This document shows, in pieces, positions 58,068 through 64,000 of a stretch of DNA of 64,000 nucleotides; the stretch's first letter is position 1; each line of letters begins with the position of its first letter. This DNA comes from an uncultured Prevotellaceae bacterium. GTDB lineage: Bacteria > Bacteroidota > Bacteroidia > Bacteroidales > Bacteroidaceae. The DNA lies in the NCBI GenBank assembly GCA_902776935.1, contig CACYRS010000009.1:1-64000 (forward strand), written 5' to 3'. A program made the translations under genes and the position numbers. The notes beneath the pieces were generated by a model, which saw nothing but the letters and a program-made list of their open reading frames with translations, was not told the DNA's origin and ran no database searches.

Positions 58068-58784
58068 TTAGAACTTAAACATGTCAGAGATAGTAAGAAG
58101 TCCCTGATTCTCCTTAGTGTACTCGGCAGCCAACACAGCTCCAAGAGCAAATCCCTTGCGAGAGTGGGCATCATGGGTGATGGTGATAAGGTCGGCATCG
58201 GAATCATAACGGATGGTATGTATTCCTGGAACCTCACCACGACGGATATGATCTATACGGAGATATTTAGGATCAGTGGTGTCCTCTTTCCATGCTTCCT
58301 TACGGTCGATATTCTCTACGATTTCATCGGCAAGGGTGATGGCTGTACCTGATGGGTGGTCGAGTTTGTGCACGTGGTGAGTCTCTTCCATCTCAACGTC
58401 ATACTGAGGGAACTGGTTCATAATCTTTGCCAGATAACGGTTTACGGCAGAGAATATGGCAACTCCAATAGAGAAATTCGATGCCCAGAAGAGTGTCTTG
58501 CCATCTTCGGCACAGGCTTTGCGCACCTCTTCACCATGCTCTTTCATCCAACCTGTAGAACCACTTACCACCTTCACTCCCTTTGCCCAAGCCTTCAAAT
58601 AGTTGCCAAAAGCGGCCTGTGGAGCAGTGAACTCTATTGCCACATCGGCAGATGCAAACTCTGGGCTGTCGAAGTCTTGTTGGTTATCAATATCAATGAT
58701 ACTCACAATTTCATGACCACGGCTGATGGCAATCTGCTCAATCATCTTACCCATCTTTCCGTAGCCGATTAAAGCTATTTTCAT
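58068..58784 (-). CDS. dapB: 4-hydroxy-tetrahydrodipicolinate reductase
   Basis: Reduces the cyclic precursor in the diaminopimelate/lysine pathway. The 238-residue protein starting at 58784 (MKIALIGYGKMGKMIEQIA) shows the nucleotide loop GYGKMG, the FTAPQAA and GSTGW segments, and the substrate signature EETHHVHKLDHPSGTA with the catalytic His/Lys. The longer in-frame start lies within the leader after the -7 box (TATCTTTG, 58816-58809). It heads the operon with the two signal-peptidase genes and wbqC. Confidence 0.95.
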   Translation of the reverse strand: MKIALIGYGKMGKMIEQIAISRGHEIVSIIDIDNQQDFDSPEFASADVAIEFTAPQAAFGNYLKAWAKGVKVVSGSTGWMKEHGEEVRKACAEDGKTLFWASNFSIGVAIFSAVNRYLAKIMNQFPQYDVEMEETHHVHKLDHPSGTAITLADEIVENIDRKEAWKEDTTDPKYLRIDHIRRGEVPGIHTIRYDSDADLITITHDAHSRKGFALGAVLAAEYTKENQGLLTISDMFKF

Positions 58785-58881
58785 ATTCCAATTCGAATTA
58801 AAACGCTGCAAAGATACAAACTATTTTCGACAATCTATAAGATTTTTAGAGATTTTCATAGCGTTTTTCGATTTTTTAGCG

Positions 58882-60009
58882 TCACATAAGGAGATGATAC
58901 ATCCCTCCGGCAAGAGGTTTTATCACACCTTTCATTTCCATCTGGAATAGAAGGGCTGTCAGCTGACTGATTGGAAGGCTACATTTTACACTTATTATAT
59001 TGAGTTGCAGATCGTTGGTTTGTTTGAGCAGATTAACAATCTTCATTTCTTCAGGCGACAGGTCTGGGAAGAGATTCCTCTCGATTCCATCGGCATAATT
59101 CTGTTGCCTTAGAAGTTCTTCCTTCCAGGCCATAGCGTTAACAAAGTCTTTTGCCGAGCTTATCAGACCTGCAATATTGTCGCGGATAAGGTTATTGCAA
59201 CCTTCAGAATATGTCATGCCAACAGATCCAGGAAAAGCAAACACAGCCCTATTATAACTTTGCGCTATTTCAGCAGTTATCAGTCCGCCGCCTTTAGCTG
59301 CGCTCTCAATAACGATACATGCATCTGAGATTCCAGCCACTATACGATTTCGGCGAACAAAATTGGGTTTATCGGCATTTGTCTGAGTCATAAACTCTGT
59401 TAGCAGTCCTCCGTGTGAGAGCATCTGCTCTGCTGTTTCACGATGACGATATGGGTATATCTGGTCAAGTCCGTGAGCAAGGACCCCAACAGTGGGATAA
59501 CCGTTTTCTAGGGCATTACGATGGGCACAAATATCTACTCCGTAAGCAAGACCACTAACAATCAGTACTTCAGAACAATATTGACGTAAGTCGGAGATAA
59601 AACGCCTTATAAGGTCCTGACCATATTGAGTACATTGTCTGGTACCTACGATATTTATTATCTTAGCCTGATTAAGATCTGTATTTCCTTTGTAGAACAG
59701 TACGATAGGAGCATCGGGACATTCCTTAAGCCTCTGTGGATAATCGTCGCTGTTTAATGTCAAGGCACGAATACCGTGTTCCTGCATATACTGGAGTTCA
59801 TACTCTGTTCGTTTCATCGGCTCATCCCAGTCTTTCAGTGCCTCGATGAGTCTGGGTGAACAGTCATTGATAATATCTTTGATATTATTACGATACTCAT
59901 ATATCCTTTGTGCGCTGCCTACTGCCTTGTACAGTTCCAAGGCTTGTTGGAAGTTGAAGTTGGTAAGGCGTGTCATCGCCATAGCATAGAAAATCTCTTG
60001 TTCATTCAT
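58882..60009 (-). CDS. dprA: DNA-processing protein DprA
   Basis: Loads RecA on incoming single-stranded DNA during transformation. The 375-residue protein has an N-terminal SAM-like helical part, a Rossmann core with INIVGTRQCTQYG, IVSGLAYGVDICAH, TVGVLAHGLDQIYPYRH and SEFMTQ-like LLTEFMTQTNADKPNFVRRN, and a C-terminal winged helix (MKIVNLLKQTNDLQLNIISV). All are typical. It starts 2 nt after the DUF2851 stop, so both share a transcript. Confidence 0.95.
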   Translation of the reverse strand: MNEQEIFYAMAMTRLTNFNFQQALELYKAVGSAQRIYEYRNNIKDIINDCSPRLIEALKDWDEPMKRTEYELQYMQEHGIRALTLNSDDYPQRLKECPDAPIVLFYKGNTDLNQAKIINIVGTRQCTQYGQDLIRRFISDLRQYCSEVLIVSGLAYGVDICAHRNALENGYPTVGVLAHGLDQIYPYRHRETAEQMLSHGGLLTEFMTQTNADKPNFVRRNRIVAGISDACIVIESAAKGGGLITAEIAQSYNRAVFAFPGSVGMTYSEGCNNLIRDNIAGLISSAKDFVNAMAWKEELLRQQNYADGIERNLFPDLSPEEMKIVNLLKQTNDLQLNIISVKCSLPISQLTALLFQMEMKGVIKPLAGGMYHLLM

Positions 60010-60011
60010 AG

Positions 60012-61307
60012 TTAATTTCGTTTTAAATATTCATAACCAAAGCGACAACGAAGACAGTCTTTCTTGTCGCAGTATTCTTTCTTTAATTGTATCAGGGCCT
60101 GAGAGTCACCAGCAGTCTTTACAGGCAGCCCCACCTGTTGCCACATGCGAATGATATGGTTATTCTCTGCCTTCAGTTGTTCAAGGAAGTCAAAGGCTCT
60201 ATCGCATAACTCTTCCTGTCCTTTATGTCTGCCAATGGCGAAGAGCATGGGTATTGCTGTGTTTATCATCAGGAGGTTGATGGAGCCGTAAGAGAGGTGT
60301 TTCTCGTTCTTGTCGCTTGTAGAGCCGAAAGTGTAGTGAGTCTCCCAATATGGTGTTACATGTGAACTGAGGACTGTCTTCAGTTGATCTATGGTCTCGC
60401 ATTCCACAAGGTGGCTGAGACCTGCCTTACGCTGATAGTATAGGTTGGCCAACTGCGATATCCTGATATGTGGAAAGTTCTGTGGGCGAAGTCTTAGGAA
60501 GCGCCAGAGCTTATAATCCATAGGTTTCATCGAGAATTTGTGTGCAAGATAAAGATATTCGTTACGTAGTTTTGCAAAGTATCCTTCGTTGAGCGCTGAC
60601 TGTTGGTAGTAACCAGGTATGGCCTCTAACTCTAACAGTCCTGCCTGTCCCATGAAGATGGCCTCTATCTGGAAGAGGTCATCGCGATGGTGGGCTATTG
60701 CCTGAAGGGGTATGTCCCTAGCCCATTGCTCAAATACTTCACCATTGATACCAAAGCCGTAGTTTCGTGCTAGAGTCATGAAATATGCATTTTCCCATGA
60801 ACCGCCACAAAGCTCAGCCCTGTGATGTATAGCCTCAGTCTTCTGTTCCAGTCGTTCTGTCTGCAGGGCGGCCATCCAGGCGTGAACCATAAGTGTTGTC
60901 AGCGATGGAATGACCTTGTAACAAGGAGGATAACTGTCTGTTGCCAACAGCTCTTCATAGTGTTCCTTAACTAGTTGTGGCACATCGAGTTGCATCTGAG
61001 GCAGATATTCGCCTCGTGAGGTTTTAACATCGGTATCTATCACACCAGCCACGTGGAGCACCACATTATCGTAGTTGCTATCCTTATCATGACCATGCAC
61101 ATACCAGTCGGATGACTTGTCGTGTATCTCTACGTTGCCAACCCACATAGTATTGCCAATCCTGACTTTGGCATTAAAGAAGTCTGGGCCAGCATTTCTG
61201 TTATACAGTCCGGGGTCAATCACTTCGACGGTCTTGCCGTCGGTTGTCTGTAGTTCCCGCAAAGGGAACATCTTGTGCTTCCATACATAATGTAACAATT
61301 GTTCCAT
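60012..61307 (-). CDS. DUF2851 family protein
   Basis: A 431-residue protein of the DUF2851 family (Bacteroidetes/Chlorobi): EQLLHYVWKHKMFPLRELQT, NRNAGPDFFNAKVRIGNTMW, VGNVEIHDKSSDWYVHGHDK and the C-terminal Cys cluster CDKKDCLRCRFG, which may bind zinc or Fe-S. The family is not characterised; the N-terminal GPDF...EIH-x-SDW pattern resembles PD-(D/E)XK nucleases, which fits the dprA neighbour. It has an ideal promoter at 61342-61373. Confidence 0.9.
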   Translation of the reverse strand: MEQLLHYVWKHKMFPLRELQTTDGKTVEVIDPGLYNRNAGPDFFNAKVRIGNTMWVGNVEIHDKSSDWYVHGHDKDSNYDNVVLHVAGVIDTDVKTSRGEYLPQMQLDVPQLVKEHYEELLATDSYPPCYKVIPSLTTLMVHAWMAALQTERLEQKTEAIHHRAELCGGSWENAYFMTLARNYGFGINGEVFEQWARDIPLQAIAHHRDDLFQIEAIFMGQAGLLELEAIPGYYQQSALNEGYFAKLRNEYLYLAHKFSMKPMDYKLWRFLRLRPQNFPHIRISQLANLYYQRKAGLSHLVECETIDQLKTVLSSHVTPYWETHYTFGSTSDKNEKHLSYGSINLLMINTAIPMLFAIGRHKGQEELCDRAFDFLEQLKAENNHIIRMWQQVGLPVKTAGDSQALIQLKKEYCDKKDCLRCRFGYEYLKRN

Positions 61308-61341
61308 AGCATTCTTTTTAAGAAAAAAACATTTTCGGGAG

Positions 61342-61373
61342 CAAAGATAGTAACTTTTCCGATAACTTCCAAA
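61342..61373 (-). promoter_or_regulatory. Promoter of the DUF2851-dprA operon
   Basis: Minus strand TTTG (61373-61370), 20 nt, TATCTTTG (61349-61342), 34 nt before the ATG at 61307. Confidence 0.82.
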
Positions 61374-61433
61374 CTTTTTCAGGAAAACCTTTCAAATATT
61401 AGAAGAAATCCAAGAATTATTCATAACTTTGCA

Positions 61434-61441
61434 CCCTCAAA
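61434..61441 (+). promoter_or_regulatory. -7 box of the PP2C-like gene
   Basis: TAACTTTG, ending 10 nt before the ATG at 61452. Confidence 0.6.
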
Positions 61442-61451
61442 AGGGAGTTTT

Positions 61452-62249
61452 ATGGAGATTATAGAACAGGCGATTATTGCCAAGAATCCTAAGAAGAAAA
61501 GTGAGGACGGGATTGTTGTTACTGACGATTATATAGCAGTTATCGATGGCTCTACCTCAAAGACAGACAGAAGGTTTAGTCTTTTCCGCAGCAATGGAAG
61601 ATACTGCATGCAGCTCATCAGCAGGTATATACGTAATGCAAAAGGCAACTTGTCTTGTCTTCAGTTTTGTAATGGCGTCTCTCGTGCTGTTGCAAGCCAT
61701 TATAAGAAGCGTGACCTAGAGCGGTTGGCTGCTCATCCTGAGGAACGGCTGACAGCCTCTGCTATCGTTTATAGCAGGCTTAATCGTGAGATCTGGATGA
61801 TTGGCGACTGTCAGTGTATGGTGGGAGGACAGTATTACGACAATCCCAAGCCCTACGAGCAGGAACTAGCTGAGCAGCGTGCTGCGATAATTGTTCAGAG
61901 CAAAGAGCCTAAGGAGTCATTCCTTGAACATGATACAGCCCGTGAGGCTATCATCCCCCACATGCTTGAGACTATGCAACAACAGAACAAGACCTACGCT
62001 GTCATCGACGGATTCCCTATTCCTCAACAGTGTGTTCGTGTTATTACTCTCGACTTCAATCCTTGGGAGGTGGTACTGGCCAGCGATGGTTACCCTTTCC
62101 TGGAGCCAACCCTTGAGGCATCGGAAGAGCGACTGGAATGGCAACGGCAGAATGATCCATTAAATATGGGTGAGTTTAAGGCTACAAAGGCTTTCTCAGT
62201 AGGAAACAATTCGTTTGATGATCGTGCCTACATACGTTTCAAGGTCTGA
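61452..62249 (+). CDS. Divergent PP2C-like protein
   Basis: A 265-residue soluble protein. Motifs in order recall the PPM phosphatase fold: EDGIVVTDDYIAVIDGSTSK near the start (metal Asp in VIDG), SAIVYSRLNREIWMIGDCQC in the middle (as in GDSR), VVLASDGYPFL (as in ASDG) and SFDDRAYIRFKV at the end (as in DN-x-T). The spacing is compatible, but key Gly/His residues of canonical enzymes are changed, so activity is uncertain. The start at 61452 follows the -7 box; an upstream in-frame ATG at 61299 overlaps the DUF2851 gene. Confidence 0.65.
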   Translation: MEIIEQAIIAKNPKKKSEDGIVVTDDYIAVIDGSTSKTDRRFSLFRSNGRYCMQLISRYIRNAKGNLSCLQFCNGVSRAVASHYKKRDLERLAAHPEERLTASAIVYSRLNREIWMIGDCQCMVGGQYYDNPKPYEQELAEQRAAIIVQSKEPKESFLEHDTAREAIIPHMLETMQQQNKTYAVIDGFPIPQQCVRVITLDFNPWEVVLASDGYPFLEPTLEASEERLEWQRQNDPLNMGEFKATKAFSVGNNSFDDRAYIRFKV

Positions 62250-62273
62250 TAACAAAAATAAATCACAATTAAT

Positions 62274-62304
62274 TTTGAATTTCGCCTATTTTACAGTACC
62301 TTTG
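62274..62304 (+). promoter_or_regulatory. Promoter of the thioesterase-dus operon
   Basis: TTTG (62274-62277), 19 nt, TACCTTTG (62297-62304). It ends 8 nt before the ATG at 62313, so the mRNA is probably leaderless. Confidence 0.78.
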
Positions 62305-62312
62305 CAGCCGTT

Positions 62313-62723
62313 ATGAACAGAAAATATATTTTCCAGACCGTTATGCAGGTCCGCGATTATGAGTGTGATATTGAGGGGATAGTCAACAACGCAAACTATC
62401 TGCACTATTGCGAACATACCCGTCATCTCTTTCTCAAACAGTGTGGTCTTAGCTTTGCTGAGATGCACGAAAAAGGTGTAGATGCAGTTGTGGCACGAAT
62501 GTCGATGCAGTTTAAATACCCATTGCGTCCTGATGACGAGATGTTGTCATGTCTTAAACTCACAAAGGATGGGTTTAAATATATCTTCCACCACGATATT
62601 TATAGGGCTTCTGACGAGAAGATATGTTTTCGTGCCAATGTGGAACTGGTTTGTCTTGTAGACGGCAAACTATCGGAGAGTGAGGACTATGATCGCGCCT
62701 TTGCTCCTTATTTTAACTCATAA
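62313..62723 (+). CDS. Hotdog-fold acyl-CoA thioesterase (4-hydroxybenzoyl-CoA thioesterase type)
   Basis: A 136-residue hotdog protein. The active-site segment RDYECDIEGIVNNANYLHYCEH carries the catalytic Asp of the YbgC/4HBT group. A hydrophobic central helix and the strands LRPDDEMLSCLKL and FHHDIYRASDEKICFRANVE complete the fold. It should hydrolyse an acyl-CoA or acyl-ACP; the acyl chain is not known. dus starts 5 nt after it. Confidence 0.92.
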   Translation: MNRKYIFQTVMQVRDYECDIEGIVNNANYLHYCEHTRHLFLKQCGLSFAEMHEKGVDAVVARMSMQFKYPLRPDDEMLSCLKLTKDGFKYIFHHDIYRASDEKICFRANVELVCLVDGKLSESEDYDRAFAPYFNS

Positions 62724-62728
62724 TAAGC

Positions 62729-63715
62729 ATGAAGATAGGCGATATAGAATTTGGACAACAACCAGTATTCCTGGCACCTATGGAAGACGTTACAGACATC
62801 GGCTTCAGACTGCTCTGTAAGCGTTTCGGGGCATCGATGGTGTATACTGAGTTCGTAAGTGCTGAGGCTCTGATACGGGATGTCAAGTCTACTATCAATA
62901 AACTGACTATCAGCGATGAGGAACGTCCTGTAGGAATACAGATCTATGGACGTGACACTGATGCTATGGTGGAAGCTGCAAAGATAGTGGAACAGGCAGG
63001 GCCAGATCTTATTGACCTGAACTTCGGCTGTCCTGTGAAGAAGGTAGCAGGCAAAGGCGCTGGGGCAGGAATGCTACAGAACATCCCAAAGATGCTCGAC
63101 ATAACAAGGAAGGTTGTTGATGCAGTGAAGTTGCCTGTCACTGTAAAGACACGATTGGGATGGAACCACGAACAACTGATAATCACCGAACTGGCAGAAC
63201 AACTTCAGGATTGCGGCATAAAGGCCTTGACAATACACGGACGAACCCGTTCACAGATGTATACAGGCAATGCCGACTGGACCCTTATCGGTGAGGTAAA
63301 GCGTAACCCTCGTATCCATATCCCCATCATCGGCAATGGCGATATCACATCAGCAGAGGAGGCGAAGAGAGCCTTCGACGAATATGGTGTGGATGCCATA
63401 ATGATAGGGCGAGCCACCTTCGGGCGACCTTGGATATTCAAAGAGGTGCGTGACTATCTCGATAATACTGGCAACAGCGAACTGACCTATAACGAGAAGA
63501 TAGATATCCTTGAAGAACTTCTTAGGATTAATGTGGAACGTATAGACGAGAAGCGAGGCATCCTCCACACAAGAAGACACCTCGCTGCTACACCCATATT
63601 TAAAGGCATTGCCAACTTCAGGCCTACACGTATCGCAATGCTCAGAGCAGAGACGATGAATGACCTGATGGCGATCTTAGAACCACTGCATCAGGCTCCT
63701 GAGATAGGCGGTTAA
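62729..63715 (+). CDS. dusB: tRNA-dihydrouridine synthase
   Basis: FMN enzyme that reduces uridine to dihydrouridine in tRNA D-loops. The 328-residue protein shows LAPMEDVTDIGFRLLCKRFG, IQIYGRDTDAMVEAA, DLNFGCPVKKVAGKGAG with catalytic Cys101, the FMN-phosphate region GNGDITSAEEAKRAF and IGRATFGRPWIF. These fit the DusB group. It is co-transcribed with the thioesterase and overlaps the SGNH gene by 39 bp at the 3' ends. Confidence 0.93.
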   Translation: MKIGDIEFGQQPVFLAPMEDVTDIGFRLLCKRFGASMVYTEFVSAEALIRDVKSTINKLTISDEERPVGIQIYGRDTDAMVEAAKIVEQAGPDLIDLNFGCPVKKVAGKGAGAGMLQNIPKMLDITRKVVDAVKLPVTVKTRLGWNHEQLIITELAEQLQDCGIKALTIHGRTRSQMYTGNADWTLIGEVKRNPRIHIPIIGNGDITSAEEAKRAFDEYGVDAIMIGRATFGRPWIFKEVRDYLDNTGNSELTYNEKIDILEELLRINVERIDEKRGILHTRRHLAATPIFKGIANFRPTRIAMLRAETMNDLMAILEPLHQAPEIGG

Positions 63716-64000
63716 CTCTACTGCCATCTTCTCGTCCTGGTAGATATTAGGATGCCAGTCGTTGCCTATCCAGCCGTCGCCTGTGATAGGAGACATATCA
63801 AAGCGGTAAACTTCCTTATCACCAGCTTTCTGAGCTTCGGCAGCAACCTCGTCGAGAAGTTGTTTAGCTTCCTGTAGCTCCTTATTATAAAGCATCGAAC
63901 CTGTTAGGAACACAATCTTAGCCTTTGGATTGTTCTTGCGCACCATCTTCAGCAGATTCTTATAAGCTTGCTTAAGAAGCTTCAAGGAGTAGTTGTTAGT
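63677..64000 (-). CDS. SGNH/GDSL hydrolase, C-terminal part (5' end outside the window)
   Basis: A frame open to the window edge, reading TNNYSLKLLKQAYKN on entry. It contains the strand AKIVFLTGSML and the C-terminal catalytic block GNDWHPNIYQDEKMA with Asp/His of the SGNH type; the DWHP form is typical of family CE2-like acetyl esterases. The nucleophile block lies beyond the window. It may be another polysaccharide deacetylase. The 3' end overlaps dus by 39 bp. Confidence 0.75.
   Translation of the reverse strand, partial: TNNYSLKLLKQAYKNLLKMVRKNNPKAKIVFLTGSMLYNKELQEAKQLLDEVAAEAQKAGDKEVYRFDMSPITGDGWIGNDWHPNIYQDEKMAVELTAYLRSLMQWF

Noticed and set aside
1..64000. tRNA or rRNA genes, prophage
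   Set aside because: I scanned the gaps by eye for T-loop patterns and structural phage genes and saw none; a covariance-model search would be needed to be certain.

Overview
The window is chromosomal DNA of a Bacteroidales bacterium, most likely Prevotella or a close relative from a gut or rumen. Evidence: promoters of the Bacteroidetes type (TTTG, about 20 nt, TAnnTTTG) precede many genes; Shine-Dalgarno sites are mostly absent; and the gene content is typical of the group (Prevotella-like fumarate reductase, GLPGLI protein, WbqC, DUF2851, DUF3667, BlaR1-TonB proteins, TPR regulators, GH31, GH8). I see no rRNA, tRNA, CRISPR array, prophage or intact insertion sequence.

Layout. 1-2.3 kb: fumarate reductase frdA (5' cut by the window edge) and frdB; each has lost an internal stretch and changes frame. 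2.4-5.4 kb: cytidylate-kinase-like protein, xpt, a DMT transporter and a frameshifted DUF3667 protein. 5.4-6.35 kb: an AT-rich island with a gene remnant and a nearly mirror-symmetric array of octamers and palindromes, the most unusual object in the window. 6.4-16.6 kb: a pectinesterase-like secreted protein, a sigma factor with a membrane partner, a lipoprotein DHH/pyrophosphatase-like protein, an isomerase-like protein, bcp, murQ, then nhaC, DUF4298, pgeF and MscS. 16.6-27.7 kb: FadL porin, methyltransferase, GNAT protein, parE, S41 protease, a double esterase and a GH31 alpha-xylosidase. 27.8-33.5 kb: outer-membrane barrel, ECF sigma operon, HU-like protein. 34-46.9 kb: regulators (TPR-HTH, membrane wHTH), GH8, TlpA-like and GLPGLI genes, an ATPase/STAS-like pair and the first BlaI/BlaR1 pair. 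47-54.4 kb: porin, DUF2975-HTH pair, carboxylesterase, second BlaI/BlaR1 pair with a TPR gene. 54.5-64 kb: terC, the dapB-lepB-pseudo-lepB-wbqC operon, dprA-DUF2851, a PP2C-like protein, thioesterase, dus and a partial SGNH hydrolase.

Themes. Xylan or xyloglucan breakdown is served by scattered enzymes (GH31, GH8, esterases) with no susC/susD pair nearby. Envelope sensing is prominent: two sigma factors, two BlaI/BlaR1 systems, two TPR-membrane-HTH proteins, a ToxR-like protein and an ATPase/STAS-like switch. Two promoters about 2.8 kb apart share an identical 18-bp PhoB-type direct repeat at the same distance from their -7 boxes. Convergent genes abut or overlap at nearly every junction, and many -7 boxes lie 4-10 nt from the start codon, implying leaderless mRNAs.

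Limits: all family names come from reading the proteins by eye; no search was run. The four frame breaks (frdA, frdB, the DUF3667 gene, the TPR regulator at 35.1 kb) may be assembly errors.
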